Of a stretch of DNA of 64,000 nucleotides, positions 16,897 through 26,645 are shown piece after piece (within the stretch, counting starts at the first letter, position 1; every line of letters starts with the position of its first letter). Below the pieces are notes generated by a model, which saw only the letters and a list, made by a program, of their open reading frames with translations, made no database searches and was not told the DNA's origin. The stretch lies in assembly GCA_965198285.1 (NCBI GenBank), contig OZ240251.1, positions 1,240,001 to 1,304,000 of the forward strand, written 5' to 3'. The translations under genes and the position numbers were made by a program. The DNA comes from UBA11872 sp965198285 (GTDB taxonomy: Bacteria; Chloroflexota; UBA11872).

Positions 16897-17607
16897 CTAT
16901 CTGACCTGCGTCGCGGCGGCAGCCCGCCGCTGCCGAACAATTCGCGCCGCCGAGTCCAGGTCGTCCGGCGTGGTGACCTTCAGATTCTCGCGGCTGGCCT
17001 CAAACACCCGCACCGGCAGACCCTCGGCTTCCAGCACCGAGGCGTCGTCGGTGAAGCGGTCCAGCATGGCGGCCTGCCGTTCGTGCGCGGCCCGTAGGTC
17101 TGCATAGCGTGCGAACTGCGGCGTCTGCGCGTGCCAGACAGAGGACCGCAACGGCGTGCGCACGACCACGCGCTGTCGGTCAACGATCTTTAGTGTGTCA
17201 GTGGCCGGAACCGCGGCCACCGCGGCACCGTACACCCGCGCCGTCCGTAGACCTTCCTCGATCAGCGCGGGCGTGACCAGCGGTCGCGCTCCGTCGTGCA
17301 CGGCCACGAACTCCGGCGGTTGTCCGTCCAGCGCCCGCAGGCCGTGCAGGACCGATTCGGCCCGCGATGCGCCGCCGCGCACGAACGCTCGAACTTTCGT
17401 CAGTTCGGCCCATTTCACCGCATCGCGAATGCGGTCCTCGTTGTCTTCTGATGTCGTCACCACTACCGAGCGGATGCCCTGGCAGGCCTCGAAGGCCCGC
17501 AGGCTCCAGACAATGACAGGCTCGCCTTCCAGGTCGGCCAGCAGCTTGTCCGCGCCGCCCATGCGGGCGCTGGACCCCGCGCCCAGCACCACCGCGTCCG
17601 CGCTCAC
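16897..17607 (-). CDS. ispD: 2-C-methyl-D-erythritol 4-phosphate cytidylyltransferase
   Basis: MEP-pathway enzyme joining CTP to methylerythritol phosphate; 236 residues. The nucleotide-binding N terminus reads VLGAGSSARMGGADK, then AVHDGARPLVTP (about residue 110), AVPATDTLK and VWHAQTPQ, all family signatures. The GTG start overlaps the radA stop (GTGA), giving translational coupling to a DNA-repair gene, an arrangement with no obvious functional link. The partner ispF is 4.6 kb away rather than adjacent. Confidence 0.93.
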   Translation of the reverse strand: MSADAVVLGAGSSARMGGADKLLADLEGEPVIVWSLRAFEACQGIRSVVVTTSEDNEDRIRDAVKWAELTKVRAFVRGGASRAESVLHGLRALDGQPPEFVAVHDGARPLVTPALIEEGLRTARVYGAAVAAVPATDTLKIVDRQRVVVRTPLRSSVWHAQTPQFARYADLRAAHERQAAMLDRFTDDASVLEAEGLPVRVFEASRENLKVTTPDDLDSAARIVRQRRAAAATQVR

Positions 17608-18944
17608 GCCAGCGCCGCGTCCAGTGCCTGCCGCAGATTGGACACGGGTACGGCGGTGGTCTGACGGCCGTTGGTCTGCGCGCCGGCCGGGACCACGCAA
17701 TGGGTGAAACCCAGCCGCGCCGCTTCATCGACCCGTTGCGCGGCCGACGGGACGGTGCGCAGTTCGCCGGCCAGGCCAACTTCGCCCACCGCCGCCGCGC
17801 CCGGGCGCATCGGCTGGCCGCTATGACTGGAGGCCACCGCCAGCGCCACGGCCAGATCGGTGGCCGGCTCGCGCAGACGCAGCCCGCCCACCACGTTGAC
17901 GTAGACGTCGTGCGCCGACAGTCCGACGTCCGCTCTGCGCGAGAGCACCGCCAGCAGCATGTTGAGGCGATTCAGGTCCAGTCCGTTGGCTAACCGCCGC
18001 GGCAGGCTGTAGGTGGTAGGGGCGACCAGCGCCTGAATCTCGACCAGCAGGGGCCGCGTACCCTCCATCGCCACCGCCACCGCGGATCCGGGCGCCGTGG
18101 CGTCGCGGCCCGCTAGCAACATGGCCGAGGGGTTGGTCACTTCGCGCAGTCCGGACCCGTCCATTTCGAACACGGCTACCTCGAAGGTCGGGCCAAAGCG
18201 GTTCTTCACGGAGCGCAGCAAACGATGCGCGTGGTGATCGTCGCCCTCCAGATACAGCACCGCGTCCACGATGTGCTCCAGTAGCCGCGGCCCGGCCACC
18301 ATGCCTTCCTTGGTCACGTGGCCCACGATCAGCACCGGCGTGTGTGTGGTCTTGGCGTACTGCAGCAGGCGCAGCGTGGACTCGCGGACCTGCGTGACGC
18401 TACCGGGCGCCGAGGCCAGCCCGTCGGCGCGGACCGTCTGGATAGAATCCACCACCATCACGCCGGCCTGTAGGCGCTCGGCTTCCGCCAAGGCGCCGTC
18501 CATCGCGGTCTCCGCGTAGACGAACAGCCCCTCGCCGCCGATCCCCATGCGCTCCGCGCGCATCCGAATCTGCGCGGCCGACTCCTCCGCCGCCACGTAC
18601 AGGCAGGGACGCTTGGGCGACGCCAGTTCGGCCGCCAGCCGCAGCACCAGGGTCGACTTGCCTACGCCCGGATCGCCGGCCAGCAGTACCAGCGAGCCCC
18701 GAACCAGCCCGCCGCCCAGCACCCGATCCATTTCGCCCATGCCCGAGGGCAGGCGGTCGTCGGCTGAGGTGTCGATTTGATCCAGCGCGACGGCCTGCGG
18801 CGAGCCGCGCGAACTGGCCGAACTCTCCGTCACCCTCCGCTCGGCCAGCGAGTTCCAGGCCCCGCAGACGCTGCACTGCCCCACCCACTGCCGGTGCTCC
18901 GCGCCGCAATCGGCGCAAGAAAACAGTCGGCGAGGTTTAGCCAC
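17604..18944 (-). CDS. radA: DNA repair protein RadA (Sms)
   Basis: 446 residues; RecA-like branch-migration ATPase that helps process recombination intermediates. N-terminal four-Cys zinc finger (CADCG and CSVCGAWN), Walker A GDPGVGKSTL (about residue 97), the RadA-specific motif KNRFGPTFE (about residue 250) and a C-terminal Lon-protease-like domain (VGGLRLREPATDLAVAL) lacking protease function in this family. GTG start. Coupled to ispD downstream. Confidence 0.96.
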   Translation of the reverse strand: MAKPRRLFSCADCGAEHRQWVGQCSVCGAWNSLAERRVTESSASSRGSPQAVALDQIDTSADDRLPSGMGEMDRVLGGGLVRGSLVLLAGDPGVGKSTLVLRLAAELASPKRPCLYVAAEESAAQIRMRAERMGIGGEGLFVYAETAMDGALAEAERLQAGVMVVDSIQTVRADGLASAPGSVTQVRESTLRLLQYAKTTHTPVLIVGHVTKEGMVAGPRLLEHIVDAVLYLEGDDHHAHRLLRSVKNRFGPTFEVAVFEMDGSGLREVTNPSAMLLAGRDATAPGSAVAVAMEGTRPLLVEIQALVAPTTYSLPRRLANGLDLNRLNMLLAVLSRRADVGLSAHDVYVNVVGGLRLREPATDLAVALAVASSHSGQPMRPGAAAVGEVGLAGELRTVPSAAQRVDEAARLGFTHCVVPAGAQTNGRQTTAVPVSNLRQALDAALA

Positions 18945-19040
18945 GGCGGATCAGCTTGGGATCAGGCGCCCCGAATAGTAGCGCCAGCTTTCGGGGGATG
19001 CGGGTGCCGGAAGCCAAGTCGGCGCTCGGCTTGCTCTGGG

Positions 19041-20117
19041 CTAGGACCGGGCTGCGACGGCCTCCTCGTACGCCTGCTTCAGCACGGCGAGAAGCTCGGG
19101 GTTGATTTCAGTCACCTCGTTACCATGGCCAATCTCTCTCGGGGCTATGAGACGTTCAACTCTCTCAATCGAATCTGGCGCAAGTGACTCAAACTTGCGG
19201 CGCTCGAATCGGAAATAGAGTCTCCCGTCATTGTTCGCGATCGAAACCAGCCCGGCGTTTTCCGCTGTTAACCTCGGCTGCAAGTTGAACACGTTGCCAG
19301 TGGGGCTGATGGAACTGATCAGCGCCACACCCGGCAGTTCAGCAACGTCGTTGGCCCATTCGATCAGATTCCGAAACAACTGGCGGTCCTTTTCCTTCAC
19401 GCGCTGGACGGATTCAGCAAAAGCGTCCGGGCCGTCGTAGGTACGAGCCTTCGACTTCCGCGAGACAGGTCGGTCAGAGACTGCTGCAACACTGCTTCTG
19501 TCGGGCGAGATCCGCTGCGGAAGCGCGACCTCAACGCCGCCGACCTCGTACACCCTGACCGTCACCAGATCAATGGTCAGCCCAGGTATCGTGACGTTTT
19601 CGAGATACCCAATGATGCTCTCTAGCTCGGACGACACGTCGTCAAGAACGAGAACCAATCTGAATTGACCGTTGTCTAGATGCTCTTGGAAGGACGCTCT
19701 GAAATCGCCGAGGTCAACTGTGCTTTCCTGATCTTGAACGGCCTCCGCAAGCGATGCGTAGCCAATCTTCTGTAAGGGTCCTTGGAGAGGGCCTTGCTCG
19801 AGACTCTCAAGACTGAGTCCCTGCAGCGAAGCAGCGTAAGTCAGAACCTGCGCAACAACCGCTCTTCGAGCGTCGGGATTCTTCTGTAGCTTGACTTCGA
19901 CGATGGCTGGCCGTCCCGTCGGCTCGACTGCCAGCACGTCGACCTTTCCGTTGCCAAGCTGTACTTCACGCCCAAGGACGATCAGCCGGGGCGAACCTGC
20001 CAGTGGAAGGAGGTCTGGTTGCTCGGCGACCATTGCTTGCAGCGCCGATTCGTCGCGAAATGGCTGCGTCGCTGCCGGATTCCAGCCAGCGGCAGATCTC
20101 GTCCAGATTCCAGCCAT
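19041..20117 (-). CDS. PD-(D/E)XK endonuclease-like protein (NucS/DUF91-related N-terminal domain)
   Basis: 358 residues. The N-terminal domain begins FRDESALQAMVAEQPDLLP and carries a nuclease core GKVDVLAVEPTG...AIVEVKLQKN (Asp about 60, Glu-x-Lys about 75), as in NucS/DUF91-type nucleases that cut mismatched or branched DNA. The rest (about 180-358) is unrelated to NucS, with a Ser/Arg-rich linker and an alpha/beta C-terminal part resembling nucleoid or DUF-type binding domains. It lies between clpC and radA on the same strand but with spacers near 60 and 100 bases, so it is perhaps separately transcribed. Function in repair or defence is inferred only from the fold. Confidence 0.7.
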   Translation of the reverse strand: MAGIWTRSAAGWNPAATQPFRDESALQAMVAEQPDLLPLAGSPRLIVLGREVQLGNGKVDVLAVEPTGRPAIVEVKLQKNPDARRAVVAQVLTYAASLQGLSLESLEQGPLQGPLQKIGYASLAEAVQDQESTVDLGDFRASFQEHLDNGQFRLVLVLDDVSSELESIIGYLENVTIPGLTIDLVTVRVYEVGGVEVALPQRISPDRSSVAAVSDRPVSRKSKARTYDGPDAFAESVQRVKEKDRQLFRNLIEWANDVAELPGVALISSISPTGNVFNLQPRLTAENAGLVSIANNDGRLYFRFERRKFESLAPDSIERVERLIAPREIGHGNEVTEINPELLAVLKQAYEEAVAARS

Positions 20118-20176
20118 ACCGCCCTCTGAAGGCTAGTTGCGAGTCCGGCCAGCACGCCGGGGCGAGGCGAGAATCC

Positions 20177-22645
20177 CTACGCTTCCACCGGCGAGCGCGA
20201 AGTAACGGCGATCTCGTCGCCGTCGCGGTCCACGATGACCTGGGAACCCGGCTCAAAGGCACCGCGCAGCAACTCTTCGGCCAGTGGGTCCTCGATCAGG
20301 TTCTGGATCACGCGGCGCAGCGGGCGCGCGCCGAAGTCGGGGTCGTAGCCCTGTTCCGCCAGCAGGCCTTTGGCTTCCGTCGTGACTTCCAGCTCCAGTT
20401 CGTGCTCGCTCAGTTGCAAGCGCACGCGCGCCAGTTCCAGGTCCACGATGTCGGCCACGTCGGCGCGCGTCAGCGCGTGGAAGACCACGCTGGCGTCGAC
20501 CCGGTTGAGGAACTCGGGCCGGAACACCTTCTTCAGTTCGTTCAGGACCTTCGAGCGCATCGTGCGGTAGTAGGTGTCCTCCGCCGCCGCTTCGTTGCTG
20601 TGGAAGCCCAGCGTGGCGTTGCGCTTGATGTGCTGCGCGCCGACGTTGGAGGTCATGATCACGATGGTGTTGCGGAAGTCGACCGCGCGTCCCTTGGCGT
20701 CGGTCAGGCGTCCGTCGTCCATGAGTTGCAGCAGGATGTTGAAGACCTCGGGGTGGGCCTTCTCGATCTCGTCCAGCAGGATCACGGCGTACGAGCGGCG
20801 GCGCACGGCTTCCGTCAACTGGCCGCCTTCTTCGTAGCCCACGTAGCCCGGCGGCGCGCCGACCAGCCGGGATACCGCGTGCCGCTCCATGTACTCCGAC
20901 ATGTCAATGCGAATCAGCGAGTCCTCGCTGCCGAACATGAAATCAGCCAGCGCGCGCGCCAGCAGCGTCTTGCCCACGCCGGTGGGTCCCAGGAACATGA
21001 ATGCGCCGATGGGACGCTTGGGATCCTTCAGCCCGGCCCGCGCGCGGCGCACGGCCCGTGAGATGGACTCGATGGCTTCCTTCTGACTCACCACGCGGCG
21101 CGCCAACTCGTCTTCCATGTGCAACAGCCGCTCGGATTCCTCTTCGCGGATGCGCGTGACCGGAATGCCGGTCCACATGGAGACGACCTGCCCCACCTCT
21201 TCCTCGGTCACGCGGGGCGACTGGCCTTCGTTGGCCTTGGTCCAGCTATCGCGCAAGTCATTGGCCTTCCCGCGCAGCTGCTCTTCTTCCTGGCGCAGGG
21301 TGTTGGCGGCCTCGAAGTCTTCCGCGTCAATCGCCTTGGATTTTTGTGACGCTACCTCGTCCGCCCGGCTCTCGAGTTCGCGCAGTCCCTTTGGCGGCAT
21401 TCCGTAGCGGATCTTCACGCGCGCCGCGGCCTCATCCATCACGTCGATCGCCTTGTCCGGCAGGAACCGGTCGGTGACGTAGCGGCCGGCCAGTTCGGCG
21501 GCCGCCGTCAGGGCGTCGTCCGTGATCTCGACATTGTGGTGGTCCGCGTAGCGGCTTCGCACGCCGCGCAGGATGTCGATGGTCTCCTCGATCGACGGTT
21601 CCTGCACCATCACCGGCTGGAAGCGGCGTTCCAGGGCGGCGTCGCGCTCGATGTACTTGCGGTACTCGTCCAGCGTCGTGGCGCCGATGACTTGCAGCTC
21701 ACCGCGGGCCAGCGACGGCTTCAGGATGTTCGCGGCGTCCACCGCGCCTTCGGCGGCGCCGGCGCCCACCACGGTGTGCAGTTCGTCGATGAAGAGCACC
21801 GAGTCGGTCGAGCCTTTGACCTCGTCGATGACTTTCTTCAGCCGTTCCTCGAACTCGCCGCGGTACTTGGTGCCGGCCACCAGCGTGCCCATGTCCAGCG
21901 TCAGCACGCGCCGGTCGCGCAGCGATTCCGGCACTTCGCCCATGACGATGCGCTGGGCCAGACCTTCCACGATGGCCGTCTTGCCAACGCCAGGCTCGCC
22001 GATAAGCGCCGGGTTGTTCTTGGTGCGGCGGCTCAGGATCTGGATCACTCGCTCGACTTCGTCGTGCCGTCCGATCACCGGGTCCAGCTTGTCGGCGCGC
22101 GCGGCGGCGGTGAGGTCGATGCCCATCTGATCGACGACCGGCGTCTTGGACGTGCGCTTGGATGGCGCCGTCGTCGCCGCCTCGGGCGTGCGCTCGCTCT
22201 GACTCTGGCTGACCACTTGCACGACCTGGGACCGCACCTTCTCCAGGTTCACGCCCAGGCTTTCCAGCACGCCGGCGGCGATGCCCTCGCCCTCGCGCAC
22301 CAGGCCCAGCAGCAGGTGTTCGGTTCCTATGTAGTTGTGGCCGAGCCGTCGGGCCTCTTCGATCGACAGCTCGATGACCCGCTTGGCTCGCGGCGTCAGC
22401 GTGATGTCACCGACGACCATGCGCTCGCCGCGGCCGATGATGAACTCGACCGCGCTGCGAACCTTGTTCAGCTCGACGCCCAGATTCTTGAGAACCTGGG
22501 CCGCGATGCCTTCGCCCTCGCGCACCAGCCCCAGCAGCAGGTGCTCGGTTCCTATGTAGTTGTGGTTAAAGCGTGTGGCCTCGTCTTGCGCGTAGACAAG
22601 AACCTTTTTTGCACGCTCCGTGAACTTATCGAGCCTGTCGTTCAC
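20177..22645 (-). CDS. clpC: ATP-dependent Clp protease ATP-binding subunit ClpC
   Basis: 822-residue Hsp100 unfoldase that feeds substrates to ClpP. Two N-terminal Clp repeats (YIGTEHLLLGLVREGEG occurs twice, about residues 28 and 103), AAA-1 with GEPGVGKTAIVEGLA (about 220), a UVR/middle domain (DAEDFEAANTLRQEEEQLRG, about 430), and AAA-2 with GPTGVGKTLLARALA (about 550). GTG start with GGAGG (complement of 22651-22655) five bases upstream. No clpP or mcsAB nearby. Follows the S1 protein gene after 29 bases. Confidence 0.96.
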   Translation of the reverse strand: MNDRLDKFTERAKKVLVYAQDEATRFNHNYIGTEHLLLGLVREGEGIAAQVLKNLGVELNKVRSAVEFIIGRGERMVVGDITLTPRAKRVIELSIEEARRLGHNYIGTEHLLLGLVREGEGIAAGVLESLGVNLEKVRSQVVQVVSQSQSERTPEAATTAPSKRTSKTPVVDQMGIDLTAAARADKLDPVIGRHDEVERVIQILSRRTKNNPALIGEPGVGKTAIVEGLAQRIVMGEVPESLRDRRVLTLDMGTLVAGTKYRGEFEERLKKVIDEVKGSTDSVLFIDELHTVVGAGAAEGAVDAANILKPSLARGELQVIGATTLDEYRKYIERDAALERRFQPVMVQEPSIEETIDILRGVRSRYADHHNVEITDDALTAAAELAGRYVTDRFLPDKAIDVMDEAAARVKIRYGMPPKGLRELESRADEVASQKSKAIDAEDFEAANTLRQEEEQLRGKANDLRDSWTKANEGQSPRVTEEEVGQVVSMWTGIPVTRIREEESERLLHMEDELARRVVSQKEAIESISRAVRRARAGLKDPKRPIGAFMFLGPTGVGKTLLARALADFMFGSEDSLIRIDMSEYMERHAVSRLVGAPPGYVGYEEGGQLTEAVRRRSYAVILLDEIEKAHPEVFNILLQLMDDGRLTDAKGRAVDFRNTIVIMTSNVGAQHIKRNATLGFHSNEAAAEDTYYRTMRSKVLNELKKVFRPEFLNRVDASVVFHALTRADVADIVDLELARVRLQLSEHELELEVTTEAKGLLAEQGYDPDFGARPLRRVIQNLIEDPLAEELLRGAFEPGSQVIVDRDGDEIAVTSRSPVEA

Positions 22646-22674
22646 GGCAACCTCCGGTAACGGCGTTCCAGAGC

Positions 22675-24009
22675 CTACGAACCGCTCGTGGTCTCGCCGT
22701 CTGCCTCTATGTTCGCATCTATGTCGACGGATTCCGTAGCGATTGCCGCATCGTCCGGCGCCGCGGCGTCGAGATCCTCATCCCCCGCGGCGTCGGGGTT
22801 CTCGGCCACCGCGGCCAGTTCGCCTTCGACCTCTGGCGACCCGTAGTCCTCGTCCTCGTCCTCGGGCGCGTAGATTTCAATCGGCGTCAACCGGATGCGG
22901 CGGCGGGCGGCGTCGATGCTCAGGATGCGGAATTGCCCAATATCGTCTTCGCGCACCATGTGAAGCGCCGCGTTGCCCAGGTCGGACGAGTGGGCCAGAC
23001 CTTCCACCCCATCCGCAAGCCGCACGAACGCGCCGAACGGCGCCAGCTTGGTTACGGTACCGGGGACGGTCTCGTTTTCCTGGAAGCGCGACCCCAGGTC
23101 GGCCCACGGGTCGGTCGTGGCGCGGCGCATGCTCAGCGCGATTTTCTTGTCCACGCGGTCCAGGGCCAGCACGTAGACGTCGACTTCCTCGCCGGGCCGC
23201 AGGATTTCCTCTGGACTCTCCACCCGGCTCCATGAAAGCTCGGAGATGTGCGCCAGGCCGTCGGCGCCGCCCAGGTCGATGAACGCGCCGAAGCTGCAGA
23301 TGTTGCTGACCATGCCCTTGCGAACCTGGCCGACCTGCAACTCGTCCAGCAGCACTTCGCGGCGCTGCGCGCGCATCTCGCGCTCGGCGACCCGCTCCGA
23401 CAGGATGAGGCGATTGCGACGCCGGTCGAGTTCGATGATCTTCACGTAGATCAGCTTCCCCACCAGTTCCGACAGCTTGGCGTTCAGTTCCTCTTCCGTC
23501 TCGTCGGCCGGGCCGCGCCGCAGGCTGGTGAGCTGCGACAGCGGCACGAAGCCGCGCGGCCCCACGTCCACCAGCACGCCGCCCTTGTTGTATTCCTGGA
23601 CGGTGGACTCGATGATGGTGCCGTTCTCGAACAGCTCCTCGGTCGCGCGCCAGACTTTCTCTTGCGCCGCGCGGCGAACCGAGAGCACCGCCGGTCCGTC
23701 GCCTTCAGGACGCACGACGTACACGAACGCGATGTCCCCAAGGCTGAACACCGGCTTCGGCTCCTCCGACCGCGAGTCCCACAACTCGCGCTGCGGAACC
23801 ACGCCCTCGGACTTGAGACCGATGTCCACCAGCAATTCGTCTGGATCAACCCCTACGATCAGGCCCTCAATCACGTCGCCACGGGAAATGCCCTGCATCT
23901 GGCCGCCAGGCTCGTTGAGCAAGTCTTCCATCGACTCGAGCTCTTCGAGAGGTTCTGGTTCGACAACCGCGACGTCGGCTGCGGGCATGGCGTCGTGAGT
24001 CGCGCTCAA
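22675..24009 (-). CDS. rpsA: S1 RNA-binding-domain protein (ribosomal protein S1-like)
   Basis: 444 residues with four S1/OB-fold repeats: about 42-115 (GDVIEGLIVGVDPDELLVDIG), 125-205, 220-290 (GMVSNICSFGAFIDLGG) and 305-375 (GTVTKLAPFGAFVRL). The third and fourth are the most canonical. An acidic, disordered tail of about 60 residues ends the protein, and the N terminus is also acidic. Likely binds mRNA at the ribosome. The start appears to be TTG, preceded by AAAGGTG; an ATG seven codons in lacks a ribosome-binding site. It precedes clpC in the same direction. Confidence 0.88.
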   Translation of the reverse strand: MSATHDAMPAADVAVVEPEPLEELESMEDLLNEPGGQMQGISRGDVIEGLIVGVDPDELLVDIGLKSEGVVPQRELWDSRSEEPKPVFSLGDIAFVYVVRPEGDGPAVLSVRRAAQEKVWRATEELFENGTIIESTVQEYNKGGVLVDVGPRGFVPLSQLTSLRRGPADETEEELNAKLSELVGKLIYVKIIELDRRRNRLILSERVAEREMRAQRREVLLDELQVGQVRKGMVSNICSFGAFIDLGGADGLAHISELSWSRVESPEEILRPGEEVDVYVLALDRVDKKIALSMRRATTDPWADLGSRFQENETVPGTVTKLAPFGAFVRLADGVEGLAHSSDLGNAALHMVREDDIGQFRILSIDAARRRIRLTPIEIYAPEDEDEDYGSPEVEGELAAVAENPDAAGDEDLDAAAPDDAAIATESVDIDANIEADGETTSGS

Positions 24010-24111
24010 GCGGAGGCACCTTTCAACATATGGGTAGCGTCGCCTTCAGATGTCGGCGGCCTTTCTGAGTATATCAGCGGCATGGGCATCACCGGCGGAC
24101 CCGAAAACCGC

Positions 24112-24879
24112 CTAGGGCATCACCATGCCGCCGTCGTAGCTGATGTTCTGGCCGGTCATGTAGTCAGGCGCATCCGAGAGTAGGTAGGCCACGAAGCCGG
24201 CCACGTCCTCGGGCGTCTCCACCCGCCCCAGCGGGATACGCGTGATCGCTTCCGCGATCACTTCTCCCGGCTGCTTGCCCAGCAGCGCGGCCCGTTCCCG
24301 GTCGACCAACTCCCACATCGCTGTGTCCACCACGCCTGGGCTCACGGCGTTCACCCGCACCCCCAGCGGGCCAAGTTCCGTGGCCATTACCCGCGTCAGC
24401 CCGTGCAGCGCCGTCTTGCTGGTGTTGTAGGCGTTGGTGGCGAAGGACCCCAGGCGCGAAGAAGCCGAGGCAATGAGCACGATGCTCCCGCGCTCGCGCG
24501 CCGCCATCCGCTCGGCCACCGGATGCACGAAATAGAAGGTGCCGTCCAGGTTGACCGACATGATCTGCCGCCAGATTTCGGGCGTCAGGTCCAGAAAGGG
24601 TTGCACGCGCATGATCCCGGCGTTCGCCACCGCGCCGGTCAATCCGCCCAACGCGTCATCTACCTCGTAGACCCATTCGCGAACCGAGGCGTGATCAGTC
24701 ACGTCCAGCTGCGCCGACAGCGCCGTGCCGCCGCTGCTACGGATCTCCTCGGCCACCGCGGCAGCAGAGTCGCCATCTAAATCGGAAATCGCCACGGCCC
24801 AGCCGTCGGCGGCCAGCCGCAAGGCTGTGGCCCGGCCGATCCCACGGCCCGCGCCGGTTATCGCGACGGCCCCTGCCAT
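24112..24879 (-). CDS. SDR-family NAD(P)-dependent oxidoreductase
   Basis: 255-residue classical short-chain dehydrogenase/reductase. Cofactor loop ITGAGRGIGRATA, NAG block AVANAGIM, catalytic Ser in VLIASASSRLG, and YNTSK (Tyr-x3-Lys). The C terminus DYMTGQNISYDGG is typical of sugar or polyol/3-oxoacyl reductases. Asp at the end of beta-2 (ISDLDGD) suggests NAD preference. Immediately downstream of a Gfo/Idh gene (11 bases), so the two probably act on the same carbohydrate-like substrate. Confidence 0.87.
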   Translation of the reverse strand: MAGAVAITGAGRGIGRATALRLAADGWAVAISDLDGDSAAAVAEEIRSSGGTALSAQLDVTDHASVREWVYEVDDALGGLTGAVANAGIMRVQPFLDLTPEIWRQIMSVNLDGTFYFVHPVAERMAARERGSIVLIASASSRLGSFATNAYNTSKTALHGLTRVMATELGPLGVRVNAVSPGVVDTAMWELVDRERAALLGKQPGEVIAEAITRIPLGRVETPEDVAGFVAYLLSDAPDYMTGQNISYDGGMVMP

Positions 24880-24890
24880 TAGTTTCGCCG

Positions 24891-25946
24891 CTATCCGTCC
24901 AGCGCCGGCGGCACCGCCACCGAGGCGCCGCTGGTCAGGGCGCGCACGCCCGCGTCAATGATGGCCACGACTTCCCGGTTGAACCGGAAGCTGCCGCGTC
25001 CCTCGATCGGCAGGCCCTCGCGGACGGCATGCGCAAAGTAGGCCACGCCGCTGCGCCGCTCTGGGGGCGCCGGCGGCGTCTCAATCAATTCACCCTCGCG
25101 CCGCTCACCGCCGTCGTAGATGCGCAACTCAGCGCCGTCCCCGCCCGGCGTCATCACCAGCACCCCCGTCTCTCCGCCGACCTCAATGTGCAGCATGGTT
25201 CCCTGTGGACCTGGATACCCGACTTGGACGTGCGATGTCTGGATGGTGCCCAGGCCGCGTGCGAACTCCAGCACCGCCGCGGCGGTTTCATCGGCCCGTG
25301 CGTTGCGTTCGGTGACGGAGGCGCCACGGGCCGCCAGCCGTCGCGGCCGCCCCATCCAGAGCAGGCAGGGCGCCGCGCCGTAGCCCCCGTAGTCGATCCA
25401 CGACCCGCCGCCCTGCGACGCGTCAAAGAGCCACTGGAACCAGTCGGGCTGCTCCGCCTTGCGCGTCGCGATGGGGTTGCCGCCGCGAAAGACGAATTGC
25501 CGGGGCGTTCCGATCGCGCCTTGCGCCACCAGCTTCGCGCCGGTCTCGAACGCCGTCTGACCCAGCGTCGGCCAGTTGATCAGCGCCGGAATCCCAGCCG
25601 CCTCCGCTGCCTTGACCATCCGGTCCGCGTCAGCCAACGCGCTCGCCATCGGCTTCTCGATCAGCACCGGCAGCCCGCGCGCCGCGCAGGCGTCCACGAT
25701 ATCCGCGTGCTGCGTGTTGGGCAGCGTGGAGGTCACCACGTCCAGGTCCTCCGCCTCGAACATCGCGTCCCAGGTCTCGTAGATCGACGGAATGCCCCAG
25801 GTGTCGCCGGCCAGCGCCCTCGCGCTGGGCAAGGTGTCCGCCGCGGCCACCACCTCGGCGTCCTCGACCTCGCGCCATTGCCGGACCAGCGTGGGCGTAT
25901 GACTGTGGCGAACGCCGGCAATCCCTACTCGCAGGCGTTGTGGCAT
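24891..25946 (-). CDS. Gfo/Idh/MocA-family oxidoreductase
   Basis: 351 residues. N-terminal Rossmann domain (VGIAGVRHSHTPTL instead of the usual GxGxxG), the conserved lysine motif VLIEKPMA (EKP, about residue 95), and a C-terminal alpha/beta substrate domain with WIDYGGYGAAPCLLWMG, where the His of the usual GxHxxD pattern is not obvious. Probable NAD(P)-dependent sugar or inositol dehydrogenase. Clustered with an SDR gene downstream and a DUF309 gene upstream by six bases. Confidence 0.85.
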   Translation of the reverse strand: MPQRLRVGIAGVRHSHTPTLVRQWREVEDAEVVAAADTLPSARALAGDTWGIPSIYETWDAMFEAEDLDVVTSTLPNTQHADIVDACAARGLPVLIEKPMASALADADRMVKAAEAAGIPALINWPTLGQTAFETGAKLVAQGAIGTPRQFVFRGGNPIATRKAEQPDWFQWLFDASQGGGSWIDYGGYGAAPCLLWMGRPRRLAARGASVTERNARADETAAAVLEFARGLGTIQTSHVQVGYPGPQGTMLHIEVGGETGVLVMTPGGDGAELRIYDGGERREGELIETPPAPPERRSGVAYFAHAVREGLPIEGRGSFRFNREVVAIIDAGVRALTSGASVAVPPALDG

Positions 25947-25952
25947 GGCCGC

Positions 25953-26438
25953 TTAGCCCTTCGGTCTGGCTGACGCATCCGAAGTCTGCGACCCGCCCTG
26001 CTCGGACGCAACCTGGGCGTTTTCGTCCACGCGCACCAATGGAATCAGCCCCGTGTCGAACTCGCCAATGCGATCCCGACCCAGCCGTTCCAGTTCGTCG
26101 CGGCACCGCAGCGCCGCCGCCCGCAGGCCGCACACGTCCACGCCCCGGCAGACAGGCTCAAACGGCGCCAGCCGGTCCATCCCGTAGGTCAGCAGGTTGC
26201 GTGCGCCGCGAAAGTTCTGTCGCTCCAGGTGGTAGAACCCCACCCCGATCTGCAGGATGCCCCGGTACAGGTCGCGCACTGGGCCGGGCTCCGCCAGCCA
26301 GGCCTCCTCCAGCGCCTCGTGCTGCTCGAAGAACGCCCGCGCGTTGAACAGCCGAAAGCCCTCCAGCACCTTCGCCGGCAGCGGACCGTGGCAGGTCGCC
26401 GCGCCGCCCGGCGGTTGTTGCTCCGGCTCGGCGTGCAT
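25953..26438 (-). CDS. DUF309-domain protein
   Basis: 161 residues. The DUF309 signature is clear: LFNARAFFEQHEALEEAWLAE, then DLYRGILQIGVGFYHL and NFRGARNLLTYGMDRL, an all-helical bundle with conserved His and Glu. The C-terminal 40 residues are low-complexity. Role unknown in general; the His/Glu pattern could bind metal. Upstream neighbour on the other strand is the tRNA-Ser pair; downstream it abuts the Gfo/Idh gene. Confidence 0.8.
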   Translation of the reverse strand: MHAEPEQQPPGGAATCHGPLPAKVLEGFRLFNARAFFEQHEALEEAWLAEPGPVRDLYRGILQIGVGFYHLERQNFRGARNLLTYGMDRLAPFEPVCRGVDVCGLRAAALRCRDELERLGRDRIGEFDTGLIPLVRVDENAQVASEQGGSQTSDASARPKG

Positions 26439-26528
26439 CTACCGTGCTCCCTCCGCCTGCCACGGGCCTCACCGCCCGAGCTTATGACCAGCGGCGCTCT
26501 CGGCGGGGCTATAATTCCACGGTGAACA

Positions 26529-26618
26529 GGAGGGGTGTCCGAGAGGCTTAAGGAGGTGGTCTTGAAAACCACTAGGCGGGCAACCGCCTCGTGGGTTCGA
26601 ATCCCACCCCCTCCGCCA
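26529..26618 (+). tRNA. tRNA-Ser (anticodon UGA)
   Basis: Acceptor GGAGGGG pairs with CCCCTCC; the anticodon loop CTTGAAA between GTGGT-type arms gives UGA. A long variable arm (GCGGG...CCGC) marks a class II tRNA, and the T-loop is GGTTCGAATCC. The 3' CCA is encoded. Reads UCA (and wobble UCN) serine codons. A second serine tRNA follows 27 bases later, probably in the same transcript. Confidence 0.96.
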
Positions 26619-26645
26619 AGTCTCCGCTCTGTGTCACCAACGCCT